From: Clostridiaceae bacterium UBA6085
GTDB taxonomy: Bacteria > Bacillota > Clostridia > Clostridiales > Clostridiaceae
Direction of reading: 5' to 3'
NCBI GenBank assembly: GCA_002428605.1
Contig: DIXH01000075.1
Coordinates: 21,887-48,537 of the forward strand
DNA length: 26,651 bases
Part shown: positions 7,182-14,408 of the stretch, in pieces
Layout of the letters: every line of letters starts with the position of its first letter
Position numbering within the stretch: the first letter of the stretch is position 1
Made by a program: the position numbers and the translations under genes
Notes under the pieces: model-generated
What the model was told of the DNA's origin: nothing
What the model saw: the letters and a program-made list of their open reading frames with translations, nothing else
Databases searched by the model: none

Positions 7182-8369
7182 CTAAAGCTTCTCAGCGAAG
7201 CTCTTTCCGAACTCACGGCATCTGGCAAGGCCTTCCTCGTCCGGATTCCAGAGTTCTCTGATACCTGGCTGGACTACCTCAAGTCCTGCTTCCTTAAGCC
7301 TCTGTTCGATAACTCCTATATGTTCTCCGCTCCAGCCATAGGATCCGAACGCGGCTGTCTTCTTATCCTTGAAGCCGATCCCCTTGACCATGTCCAGCAT
7401 TCCTGAAATAGCAAACAGTACATTTTTATTGATAGTAGAGGATCCAACCATGAAAGCCTTGGACCTGAACAGCTCAGTAAGAATATCATTCTTGTCTGCA
7501 TGGGATGCTGAGAACAGCTTGACTGCAACATCACTGTCAACTGACTTTATTCCTTCGGCTATCGCTTCAGCCATTTTTCTGGTACTCTTCCACATGCTGT
7601 CGTATACAAGGGTTATCTGATTTTCATTGTATTTGTCAGCCCATTCCATATATTTCTCGATTATCTGCTTAGGATTGTCCCTCCATACTATGCCGTGACT
7701 TGGGCAAATCATGTCTACAGGAAGATTGAATGAGAGAAGCTCCTTGATCTTGTTAGTAACCAGAGCGCTGAAAGGGGTTAGGATATTCGCATAATACTTA
7801 ATCGCTTCCTCAAAAAGTTCACACTGGTTGACCAGATCATTATACATGAGGTCCGATGCAAAATGCTGACCGAACGCATCGTTGCTGAACAGGATGTTAT
7901 CCTTTGTCATGTAGGTCATCATGCTGTCAGGCCAGTGCAGCATCCTTGCTTCGACAAATATAAGCTTTCTTTCACCGATATCGATAGAATCCCCGGTCTT
8001 CACTGTAACGAAGTTCCAGTCCTCATGGAAATGCCCCTTAAGGTTCTTCATGCCGTTAGCTGTGCAGTACACAGGTACATCAGGTATTTCCTTAAGGAGA
8101 AGTGGGAGAGAACCGCTGTGGTCGATTTCCGCATGGTTAGCAATTATCATGTCTATCTTCTTCAAGTCAATCTCTTTCTTAAGGTTCTCCACGAACTCCT
8201 TGTCGAAAGGATCCCATACAGTATCGATCAGGACGGTCTTCTCATCCCTTACCAGATAAGAATTGTAGTGGGTTCCTCGATGGATGGAATACTCATCACC
8301 ATGAAACGATGATAGTTCCCAGTCGATCTTACCGACCCAGGTAACATTGTCGTTGATTTTGAAGCTCAA
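7182..8369 (-). CDS. fprA: flavodiiron protein (FprA-type O2/NO reductase)
   Basis: This 395-aa cytoplasmic enzyme reduces O2 to water, or NO to N2O, using electrons from rubredoxin or F420-like donors. It has an N-terminal metallo-beta-lactamase-like di-iron domain and a C-terminal flavodoxin domain. Di-iron ligands are visible as HAEIDH (His79, Glu81, Asp83, His84), His145 in LHWPD, Asp164 in FSNDAFG and His225 in PSHGIVW. The FMN domain begins near residue 250 (VYDSMWKSTRKMA). It carries no extra rubredoxin domain. A GTG at 8378 overlaps the Shine-Dalgarno; TTG at 8369 is eight bases past GGAGG and gives MSFKIND, so it is the better start. Such proteins protect anaerobes from oxygen, fitting the adjacent quinone-stress operon. 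Confidence 0.92.
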   Translation of the reverse strand: MSFKINDNVTWVGKIDWELSSFHGDEYSIHRGTHYNSYLVRDEKTVLIDTVWDPFDKEFVENLKKEIDLKKIDMIIANHAEIDHSGSLPLLLKEIPDVPVYCTANGMKNLKGHFHEDWNFVTVKTGDSIDIGERKLIFVEARMLHWPDSMMTYMTKDNILFSNDAFGQHFASDLMYNDLVNQCELFEEAIKYYANILTPFSALVTNKIKELLSFNLPVDMICPSHGIVWRDNPKQIIEKYMEWADKYNENQITLVYDSMWKSTRKMAEAIAEGIKSVDSDVAVKLFSASHADKNDILTELFRSKAFMVGSSTINKNVLFAISGMLDMVKGIGFKDKKTAAFGSYGWSGEHIGVIEQRLKEAGLEVVQPGIRELWNPDEEGLARCREFGKSFAEKL

Positions 8370-8400
8370 AAAAACCACCTCCGTTTAATCATCTAACCTT

Positions 8401-8431
8401 ATTATAACCCCTCAGGCAAACGATTACGCAA
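8401..8431 (-). promoter_or_regulatory. candidate promoter of fprA
   Basis: The minus strand has TATAAT (8406-8401) preceded by TTGCGT (8431-8426) at a long 19-base spacing, about 20 bases before GGAGG. The -10 is good and the -35 weak. Confidence 0.4.
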
Positions 8432-8880
8432 ATACTCTAAAAATCTTACTTAACGGCATACCGGACATTCAAAACTCAAACAGGGTAGAGGGTTTTGATG
8501 GTGAAACCAATTCTAAAAATATTCAAAATCAATAGTTTGAGAGCGCTAAATCAACAATACTCTTTTGAAAATTGAACCTCAGGTAATAATGGTATATGTC
8601 GGAATATTAAATCTAATAATATTACATTAGCGATAGAATGGTATAGATATTCCCTTGAAATACACTCAATTATGTAAATACCGCTAAAATAGCCGAAGTT
8701 TTATGTCATGTTCTGAAATTTCTGAATATTTAGATATTAATGCTCAATTTGTGTTATGATGTATACAGGGAGAATAGCAACCAAAAGCAGTTCTGAGATT
8801 AATAACTGATTTGTGATGAAAAATCTTTGTAATCCGGGAATGCTATAGGTGAAAGGACGACCTTTTTTAATAGTACTTAC
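8432..8880. other. AT-rich intergenic region between fprA and the first TetR cassette
   Basis: No ORF with a credible ribosome binding site was found here. A short hairpin, AAAGG-ACGA-CCTTT (8852-8865) running into further T, could act as a weak terminator or attenuator before the TetR operator. Composition is clearly more AT-rich than the preceding genes, consistent with the edge of an acquired segment. No known riboswitch could be recognised. Confidence 0.4.
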
Positions 8881-8898
8881 TGAATGAACATTCATTCA
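8881..8898. promoter_or_regulatory. palindromic TetR-type operator
   Basis: TGAATGAA and TTCATTCA form a perfect 8-base inverted repeat with CA between them, about 115 bases upstream of the truncated TetR gene. This size and symmetry are typical of TetR-family operators. No equally good copy was found upstream of the second, intact TetR gene. Confidence 0.55.
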
Positions 8899-9013
8899 AT
8901 ATTCAAATTTCTTGCTTAGACAGGAATGTTTAAATTCATAAATTGCAGCTAAGTGTATCTCAAGTATTCAGAATATTGCGATTTAGATGATGCATAAGAT
9001 TCAAGGAGACAGT

Positions 9014-9199
9014 ATGAACCAGAAGGACCCTAATCATTTATCGGAGGCAAAAGTCATTCCAGAAGAGAGTTTCATTAAAACAGAGGTCCAAGCCTTAGCT
9101 GACAATACTGAAATAGCTATCGGTACGGTATATATGTATTTCGAAAACAAAGATGATATCCTTGAATATTTTTTAAGGCATAACATGTTTGGACCCTGA
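9014..9199 (+). pseudogene. truncated TetR-family regulator (DNA-binding domain only)
   Basis: The 61-aa product aligns without gaps to the first 52 residues of the TetR protein at 10556, with 33 identities by eye. It covers the helix-turn-helix (IAIGTVYMYFENKDDILEYF) and stops at TGA where the ligand-binding domain should begin. AAGGAG precedes the ATG at 9014 in the same layout as in the intact copy, so that start is preferred to an upstream ATG at 8987. The ligand-binding domain is missing, not merely out of frame: nothing TetR-like is readable before 9269. It is probably a decaying gene, though a free HTH could still occupy the operator at 8881. Lacking the dimerisation domain, it would bind weakly. 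Confidence 0.7.
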
Positions 9200-9268
9200 T
9201 TTATTTATGGACTCTACTACCTTTACTTGAGCTTATCAAAGGAAGGCAAGAATAATTGAGGTGTAAAC

Positions 9269-9655
9269 TTGGATAATCTGACCAGCCATACGGAGACAGC
9301 CAAATCACAACAGAAAAGGAACATACAAGAAAGTATCATTGGCATACTCTACGGCATTATCGAGATACTTCTGGCATTTCGCCTGGGTTTCAAACTACTG
9401 GGGGCAAGTCCAGATAATGAATTTGTTCGTGGAATCTATACAATCACACAGTATATTGTAGGTATCTTTGAAGACATGTTCTCTCGGACCACAACTTCTG
9501 GTAGCGGTACCACTGCGATTTTTGAACCAGCAACCCTAATCTCAATGTTGATAGTTGCTTTGATTGTATGGGGGTTGATGAAGGTTATCAAGCCGCGTGT
9601 CAGCAATCGTTATGCTAGAAATGAGTACACGGGTAATAGCTATCATGAGAAATAA
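9269..9655 (+). CDS. YggT-like membrane protein, cassette copy 1
   Basis: This 128-aa protein has a polar N-terminus of about 20 residues and two long hydrophobic segments (about 21-48 and 86-107) ending in a Lys/Arg-rich cytoplasmic tail. The first helix contains EILLAFRLGFKLLGA, and the linker PDNEFVRGIYTITQYIVGIF recalls YggT proteins. The role of YggT proteins is poorly known; links to osmotic or envelope homeostasis have been suggested. Start is TTG with GAGGTG five bases upstream. It aligns end to end, without gaps, with the 128-aa protein at 11193. Confidence 0.65.
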   Translation: MDNLTSHTETAKSQQKRNIQESIIGILYGIIEILLAFRLGFKLLGASPDNEFVRGIYTITQYIVGIFEDMFSRTTTSGSGTTAIFEPATLISMLIVALIVWGLMKVIKPRVSNRYARNEYTGNSYHEK

Positions 9656-9757
9656 ATATTGAACGGCACTTGGTTGATTCCAGTCTTGCGGTTGTTCAAA
9701 TGCTGCTTAGCAAGTAAGTTCTTGGCTCAATAGCAGATAAATAAATGGAGGTTTATT

Positions 9758-10063
9758 ATGGAAGAATTTAGAGAAAATATTGGTGACGCACTTGATGCAG
9801 CAAATGATAAGGCAGTAGAACTTAAGGAAAAAGCCAAAGCCAGGATGGAGGATATCAAAAATAAAACCAAAGACGCTATCGATGAAGTCAAAGATACGGC
9901 CGAAGATATAATTGACGATATAAACGCAAAGGCAAAGGCGGAAAAAATTGTAGCTAAAGCAGAAGAAAAGGCCGAAAAAACTAAAGCAAAAGCTGAAGTT
10001 AAGGCAGATAGGCTGCTAGTGAAGGCCGAAGAAAAGGCCAATGAGCTAAAATCTAATTCGTAA
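9758..10063 (+). CDS. highly charged Lys/Glu/Ala helical protein (LEA/YtxH-like), cassette copy 1
   Basis: The 101-aa product is almost entirely Lys, Glu, Ala and Asp after a short N-terminus (MEEFRENIGDALDAAN). It has irregular repeats of the type KAEEKAEKTKAKAE that predict one long amphipathic helix or coiled coil. It has no Cys, Trp, signal peptide or membrane segment. Such compositions occur in LEA-like desiccation proteins, YtxH/CsbD-like stress proteins and apolipoprotein-like membrane-binding helices; sequence alone cannot choose among them. GGAGG sits just before the ATG. Its C-terminus, KANELKSNS, is nearly identical to TANELKSNS in copy 2. It lies downstream of the YggT-like gene, likely in the same transcript. 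Confidence 0.7.
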   Translation: MEEFRENIGDALDAANDKAVELKEKAKARMEDIKNKTKDAIDEVKDTAEDIIDDINAKAKAEKIVAKAEEKAEKTKAKAEVKADRLLVKAEEKANELKSNS

Positions 10064-10142
10064 CTTCTGGTGCATGTAATACTGGTGTGAAAATATGTAT
10101 TAATGCTCGATCAATATTAAATTGAGAAAGGAGATAAGTTCA

Positions 10143-10208
10143 ATGGGAATCCTGGGAACAGTACTAGTTGTAGTTTTAGTTATATGGCTGGTTCAAAGAA
10201 TAATGTAG
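10143..10208 (+). CDS. 21-aa hydrophobic micropeptide, cassette copy 1
   Basis: This 21-aa ORF encodes MGILGTVLVVVLVIWLVQRIM, one transmembrane helix with a short basic end. AAGGAG lies nine bases upstream of the ATG. Independent support comes from the second cassette, where a 27-aa ORF (12414) ends with nearly the same sequence despite different codons. It resembles the general look of very small stress-induced membrane proteins (lmo0937-type), but I do not assign a family. Confidence 0.75.
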   Translation: MGILGTVLVVVLVIWLVQRIM

Positions 10209-10555
10209 CTAAGAACTGGAGTATCAAAACGAGGAAAAACTAAGTAGTATCCGTGCATTGTGCTGTGTTTGCTTCAAATATGGTATGAAACTACAGATTT
10301 ATGTTAGCATCGATGTGGGGTGTTATTGTCAATTGTAAGTAATTACTTATAGTCTTTGAAATAGGAAGTTCATTAACAATATATGGCAGAATATCTTATT
10401 CAAAAAAAGTAATTAAACTGTTATCAGTGACAATATTCCAGTATTGAAATCAAACTTTTTGTACCCACTCCACATCGAGACCGTAGTTACAATGAAATAG
10501 GAAAATCCCAATAATGCGAGAATACAGGAGAGGTTAAGATGAGATAGGAGACATC
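10209..10555. other. intergenic region between the two cassettes
   Basis: No ORF, strong hairpin or consensus promoter is evident in this AT-rich stretch. A loose inverted repeat, CAATA and TATTG six bases apart, lies near 10430-10446. Promoter activity for the second TetR gene is expected here but not assignable. Confidence 0.4.
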
Positions 10556-11122
10556 ATGAACAAGAAGGATATTATCCGTTTATCGGCGACAAAGATCATT
10601 GCAGAAGAGGGTTTTTATAAAACAAGGGTACAGGCAATAGCAGATGATGCTGAAATCGCAGTTGGAACGGTATACATATATTTCAAAGACAAAGATGATA
10701 TTCTTGATTATATCTTCGAATCTCAACATATCAGAATAATAGCTTTCATAGAAGAACTTGAGAAAAAGAATATACCTCCATTAGAGAAAATTAAAAGAAT
10801 ACTAAAATACCACTTCGAAGAATTGAAGAATAATCCGAATCTGGCAAGGGTATTATCACAAGAAGGTGGAGGCTCAATTGAAAGCAAGTTGAATGGAATG
10901 AAGGATGACTCATTTGGCGTTCCGGAGATTTTCCATAGAATGCTAGATGAATCAAAGAAAAACGGGGAAATCAGAGATATCGATACTGAAATTTTTGCAC
11001 CTATCATTTTCTTTGTCGGAAGAGAAACCGCATATTTACTGCAGGTTAAGGGGAAAGGGGACAGATATTATACAGCGTTTGAAGAGTTAATAACATTCAT
11101 AATCAACGGGATCAAGAAATAA
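10556..11122 (+). CDS. TetR-family transcriptional regulator, cassette copy 2
   Basis: This intact 188-aa regulator has the N-terminal TetR HTH at residues about 8-54 (RVQAIADDAEIAVGTVYIYFKDKDDILDYI), then an all-helical ligand-binding domain ending at residue 188. The second domain resembles the FadR/YsiA-like fatty-acid group in general layout (helix ending HFEELKNNPNLARVLSQE), but ligand identity is open. AGGAG stands just upstream of the ATG. It starts a same-strand run of five genes that ends in the hairpin at 12524, so it probably represses its own cassette. The truncated copy at 9014 shares its HTH, including most of the recognition helix, so both could see similar DNA. Confidence 0.88.
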   Translation: MNKKDIIRLSATKIIAEEGFYKTRVQAIADDAEIAVGTVYIYFKDKDDILDYIFESQHIRIIAFIEELEKKNIPPLEKIKRILKYHFEELKNNPNLARVLSQEGGGSIESKLNGMKDDSFGVPEIFHRMLDESKKNGEIRDIDTEIFAPIIFFVGRETAYLLQVKGKGDRYYTAFEELITFIINGIKK

Positions 11123-11192
11123 CATGAAGAAAAGTGATACTTTGTTCCGCCTTTGGTGAGCAACAAGGTAATAATAATTGGAGGATAAAAAA

Positions 11193-11579
11193 TTGGACAA
11201 CATGACCAAACAAACAGAGATTCGTAATACAAAACAGGAAAGTCACTTGGGGCAGACCATTATTGGAATTGCCTTCGGCACAGTCGAGATACTTCTTGCC
11301 TTTCGTCTTGTTTTCAAACTCCTGGGAGCAAATCCCGGAAATGACTTTGTCCGTGGTATCTATACGTTCACCCAGTATATTGTAGGTGTCTTTGAAGGTA
11401 TTTTCCCAAAGGTTACCACCAGTGGCTTCGAGACAACTGCTATTTTTGAGCCGGCAACCGCGATTGCAATGTTGGTAGTAGCCCTGATTGCATGGGGTGT
11501 GATGAAGCTGATCAAGCCGCGCTCTGTAAACCGGTCTGAAACGACAGAATTCACGGATCGAAGCACTCAGGAAAAATGA
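11193..11579 (+). CDS. YggT-like membrane protein, cassette copy 2
   Basis: This 128-aa protein aligns along its whole length with the one at 9269. The best conserved parts are EILLAFRL-FKLLGA, FVRGIYT-TQYIVG and TTAIFEPAT. Two membrane segments flank a conserved loop; the N-terminus and the tail (RSTQEK) are polar and more variable. An in-frame TTG at 11178 is itself part of the GGAGG site, whereas TTG at 11193 lies about eight bases after it and gives MDNMTKQTE, matching MDNLTSHTE in copy 1. That comparison fixes the start. The 230 bases before the next gene contain only a weak 28-codon ORF that I did not call. Confidence 0.68.
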   Translation: MDNMTKQTEIRNTKQESHLGQTIIGIAFGTVEILLAFRLVFKLLGANPGNDFVRGIYTFTQYIVGVFEGIFPKVTTSGFETTAIFEPATAIAMLVVALIAWGVMKLIKPRSVNRSETTEFTDRSTQEK

Positions 11580-11812
11580 TTTATGAAGCAAGTTCTTGAT
11601 AAAACACTCTATACAACAATATCAAAGCTACAGACAAATGAGGCAGCAGCACGAAAACAAATGGGTTGAGATAGATTGCTAATCATATAACTTTGCATTG
11701 ATAAGCTTTGAATCCCGGTCCTGATATTTCTACTATTGCTATTGGTGTGTTCTATTACTGATTGCAGGTAGGCGCTGGCTTAACTACAGATTATAGAATG
11801 GAGATGCTAAAA

Positions 11813-12085
11813 ATGGAAAGTTTCAAGAAAAATATTGGAGATACATTTGCTGCAGCAAAGGATAAGGCTGAAGAACTTAAAGAAAAGGCTGAGGATAAGA
11901 TTGACGCTATTAAAGACGATGCAGAGGACGCTGTAGAGGATATCAAAGATAAGGCCGAGGACATAATTGATGACATAAAGGCAAAGGCGAAGGCTGAAGA
12001 AATTAAGAACAAAGCCGAAGTAACGGCTGAAAAGCTGTTGAAAAAGGCTGAAGAAACAGCGAATGAACTTAAGTCCAATTCATGA
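11813..12085 (+). CDS. highly charged Lys/Glu/Ala helical protein (LEA/YtxH-like), cassette copy 2
   Basis: The 90-aa product matches the protein at 9758 in its start (MESFKKNIGDTFAAAKDKAEELKEKAEDK), its central DIIDDIKAKAKAE and its C-terminus ELKSNS. An upstream in-frame ATG at 11762 would add 17 residues with no counterpart in copy 1. ATG at 11813 has GGAG nine bases upstream and is preferred. Loss of one repeat block explains the shorter length. Prediction is a single long, highly charged helix; function unknown. Confidence 0.72.
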   Translation: MESFKKNIGDTFAAAKDKAEELKEKAEDKIDAIKDDAEDAVEDIKDKAEDIIDDIKAKAKAEEIKNKAEVTAEKLLKKAEETANELKSNS

Positions 12086-12136
12086 TTCCGGGTTCTTAAA
12101 AGCAAAAGCAACTCAACAAAAAGGGAAGGTATTAAA

Positions 12137-12337
12137 ATGGCAGTAGTTAAAGTTATAGAAGTAATAGCAGAATCGACGGAAAGCTGGGAGGCAGCTGTTC
12201 AGGATGCAGTGACTGAGGCTGGAAAGACCTTGGATAGTATTCAGACTGCTTATGTACAAGATTTCCAGGCTATTATTGAAGGAAACAAGATAGTCAAGTA
12301 TCGCGTGAATACCAAGATTTCTTTCATAGTAAAGTAA
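12137..12337 (+). CDS. dodecin (flavin-binding storage protein)
   Basis: This 66-aa protein has the full dodecin pattern: a first strand (VVKVIEVIAES), the SWEAAVQDAV helix whose Trp is next to the flavin site, and two further strands (YVQDFQAIIEG and IVKYRVNTKISFIV). Dodecins assemble as hollow dodecamers that bind riboflavin, FMN or CoA-type ligands and are thought to buffer free flavin. GGGAAGG is placed well before the ATG. It follows the charged helical gene by about 50 bases. Copy 1 of the cassette has no dodecin. Flavin handling would fit redox or oxygen stress, but that link is inference. Confidence 0.88.
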   Translation: MAVVKVIEVIAESTESWEAAVQDAVTEAGKTLDSIQTAYVQDFQAIIEGNKIVKYRVNTKISFIVK

Positions 12338-12413
12338 TTGAGGAGTGTTCCTGGCTAATGTGAACGCCTGATGCGGATCAGGAAAATACTCAACTAGAAA
12401 AGGAGAGTTTATT

Positions 12414-12497
12414 ATGAGTTCGAATCGTTTAATGGGAATTCTTGGAACAGTTCTGGTTATTGTATTAATCATTTGGCTGGTTCAAAGAATATTATAG
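12414..12497 (+). CDS. 27-aa hydrophobic micropeptide, cassette copy 2
   Basis: This 27-aa ORF begins MSSNRL and continues with the same hydrophobic core as the peptide at 10143; the shared pattern is GILGTVLVxVLxIWLVQRI. Codons differ at many third positions, which points to selection on protein sequence. AGGAG is about eight bases upstream of the first ATG. An internal ATG would give a 21-aa form equal in length to copy 1, but the first is better placed. It is the last gene before the terminator at 12524. Confidence 0.78.
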   Translation: MSSNRLMGILGTVLVIVLIIWLVQRIL

Positions 12498-12523
12498 CTT
12501 ATAAATAATAGCTTTTGAAAAAT

Positions 12524-12566
12524 AGCTTAGTGAAATACTTAGTATTCATTAAGCTTTCTTTTATCT
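12524..12566 (+). terminator. terminator of the second cassette
   Basis: AGCTTA, TGAA and TAC pair with GTA, TTCA and TAAGCT, with single-base bulges and a TTA loop. The tail is TTCTTTTATC. It closes the TetR-to-micropeptide run. Confidence 0.6.
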
Positions 12567-12589
12567 ATTTTTTACCTGATCTCATCCAG

Positions 12590-13245
12590 AACTTTACGGC
12601 TATGGTTACCATCTGGACAGGATAATGGAAGGGGATATCCTGAAATCAGATACTTCAGGAAGGAAGAACTATTGTTCAAGTGTACCTTCAGTGGCTTGAA
12701 CACAACAAAAGAACATCCGTTCTTTTATAACTACGATTTATCATCCATAATGTCGTTGACCTTAATCAATGGAACAGAAGGTGATAGGAAAGTGGCCTCA
12801 ACTCAGGTTCTTCTGGACGGCGAATATCTGTATTTCACTCATTATGAGGGAATACTCAGTAAGGTCAGGTATGATGGTACGGAAGCTAGCTTCTTGAAGA
12901 TGTCTGGGAGGGTTTCATATATTATAAATATATGCATTTTAACAGCAGCGACTTAAACAGGGACTCATTTGATTGCAGCAGATTTATATACGGCTGCCAG
13001 TAAACGGAGGAACTCCGGAAAAGGTTGTTGATGAAGAACTGTTCAAAACTTTGATGTCGATGAAGGATACATATTCAATGAGACCGTAATCAATGGAAGC
13101 TCGACAATCAGAAGTACAGACATAGACGGAACGAAGGTAGTTAGCTGGAAATTCTCCGTATTTTCTAACTGATGATAATGAAAAGTAACTCAATGCAGTT
13201 GATCTGGATGGAACTGACCCGAGAAAGATTCCTAAAGAAGTGTAG
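12590..13245 (+). pseudogene. decayed DUF5050-like beta-propeller gene
   Basis: Several reading frames hold consecutive pieces of one repetitive protein. GDILKSDTSGRKNY comes first, then LFKCTFSGLNTTKE to LSKVRYDGTEASFLKM in another frame. Later pieces read VDEGYIFNETVING, RSTDIDGTKVV and AVDLDGTDPRKIPKEV. Repeats built on K-D-DGT followed by a short strand are typical of DUF5050-type propellers of clostridial surface or signalling proteins. Frameshifts and stops interrupt it at least three times, so no functional product is expected. The original start is not visible. The decayed gene lies between the cassette and the recombinase. Confidence 0.6.
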
Positions 13246-13304
13246 ATTTTAGCTTTTTTCCACCTAAAAAGGGGTGGAGAGGGCAATTCCTCAAAATATA
13301 ATTT

Positions 13305-13331
13305 ATTTCGCGAAATGTAGATTTCGCGAAT
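13305..13331. promoter_or_regulatory. paired TTTCGCGAA palindromes upstream of the recombinase gene
   Basis: The self-palindrome ATTTCGCGAAAT (13305-13316) is followed by GTAG and a second ATTTCGCGAAT (13321-13331), so ATTTCGCGAA repeats directly with a 16-base period and the arms also form an inverted repeat. A -10-like TAAAAT lies just downstream at 13341-13346. It could be an operator or a recombinase binding site. Confidence 0.5.
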
Positions 13332-13418
13332 ATTTTATGGTAAAATTAAAGAAATAGAAGAATTAACCTCCCAAATAGCCCAAATCCCCCTACCGTAATT
13401 TGTTGAAAGGATGAGATC

Positions 13419-14408
13419 ATGAATAGCGAAAATAACCAGTATTTTGATCCATATCCGCAGCGTGTCATGGATTTCCTGAATTATTCAAGCACCATACGCG
13501 GAAAATCAGACAGTACAATAGATGCTTACAGATATGACCTTGGACTATTCCTCAGATTCCTTAAAAGATACAGGCATCTGGTTCCATCAGACATTCCCTT
13601 CGAAAATATTGATATAAGCGATATCGATGATAACTTCCTAAGACTGGTGTCACTGTCCGATATCTACGCATTCCTTTCATTTGCAGACAAAAAGCGAATG
13701 AATTCAGCATATGCCCGAGCAAGAAAAACGGCCTGTATCAAAACTTTCTTCAAATACCTGAATCTAAAAGCCCGTATAGTCGACAAGGATCCGACTGCTG
13801 AGCTGGAAAGCCCAAAGATCAAGAAGCGAAATCCTGTATACCTGACCCTGGACCAGAGCCGGTCTCTGCTAAGGTCGATGGATAAGGATAATATAAATTA
13901 TCACAGGGATTACTGCATCCTTACGCTTTTCCTGAACTGCGGCATGCGACTGTCCGAGCTGGTCAATATCAGGATCAGTAAAATCAGGAATGATACGCTT
14001 ACTGTAATCGGTAAAGGCAACAAGGAACGTGTGATTTACCTGAACCAGGCATGCATAAGCAGCATCAACCAATACCTCATTGTCCGTGAAAAAAAACAGA
14101 TTCCTGATGAAAACAAGGATTTCCTGTTCATTTCAACGCATCTGAGACCGATAAACAAACGCACTGTAGAGGTCCTGGTGAAGAAGCATATACGTGGTGC
14201 CGGTCTGTTTGACAATCACTACACACCACATAAGCTCAGGCACACTGCAGCTACACTCATGTACAAGCATGGCAAAGTAGACATCCGAAGCCTGCAGATG
14301 ATACTTGGACATGAGAACGTATCGACTACACAGATCTATACGCACGTTGACAATGAGGACCTCAGGGAGGCTGTTAACCTCAATCCGCTTGCTGATGAAA
14401 GTGAATAG
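13419..14408 (+). CDS. XerC/XerD-like tyrosine recombinase
   Basis: This 329-aa tyrosine recombinase has an N-terminal SAM-like core-binding domain (residues about 12-120) and a complete catalytic domain. Active-site residues are visible: Arg177 in CGMRLSEL, Lys199 in IGKGNKERV, His271 and Arg274 in HKLRHT, His298 in LGHENV, and Tyr307 in TQIYTHV. Xer proteins resolve chromosome dimers, and relatives move integrative elements. No excisionase or phage gene is adjacent, and the gene stands alone with AAAGGATGA before the ATG. The decayed gene and AT-rich cassettes next to it suggest a mobile past, but a housekeeping Xer copy cannot be excluded. Confidence 0.88.
   Translation: MNSENNQYFDPYPQRVMDFLNYSSTIRGKSDSTIDAYRYDLGLFLRFLKRYRHLVPSDIPFENIDISDIDDNFLRLVSLSDIYAFLSFADKKRMNSAYARARKTACIKTFFKYLNLKARIVDKDPTAELESPKIKKRNPVYLTLDQSRSLLRSMDKDNINYHRDYCILTLFLNCGMRLSELVNIRISKIRNDTLTVIGKGNKERVIYLNQACISSINQYLIVREKKQIPDENKDFLFISTHLRPINKRTVEVLVKKHIRGAGLFDNHYTPHKLRHTAATLMYKHGKVDIRSLQMILGHENVSTTQIYTHVDNEDLREAVNLNPLADESE

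Larger units (their letters stand above)
9014..12497 (+). repeat. ancient tandem duplication of a 3-5 gene cassette
   Basis: Genes repeat in the same order and strand: TetR (9014 and 10556), YggT-like protein (9269 and 11193), Lys/Glu-rich helical protein (9758 and 11813), micro membrane peptide (10143 and 12414). Protein copies align closely while intergenic DNA has drifted, so the duplication is old or the two copies arrived separately. Copy 2 additionally carries a dodecin. Confidence 0.85.

Noticed and set aside
8821..8880. Riboswitch ahead of the first TetR gene
   Set aside because: A small hairpin with a T run exists, but none of the conserved cores of known riboswitches could be recognised.
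9758..10063. Coiled-coil genes as random low-complexity ORFs
   Set aside because: Two copies with conserved ends, similar lengths and good ribosome binding sites show that they are real genes.
11583..11669. 28-codon ORF after the second YggT-like gene
   Set aside because: The ribosome binding site is weak and the equivalent stretch of copy 1 shows no matching peptide.
12113..12472. 119-aa minus-strand ORF across the dodecin and micropeptide genes
   Set aside because: It is antisense to two well-supported genes, has no ribosome binding site and its protein has no recognisable feature.
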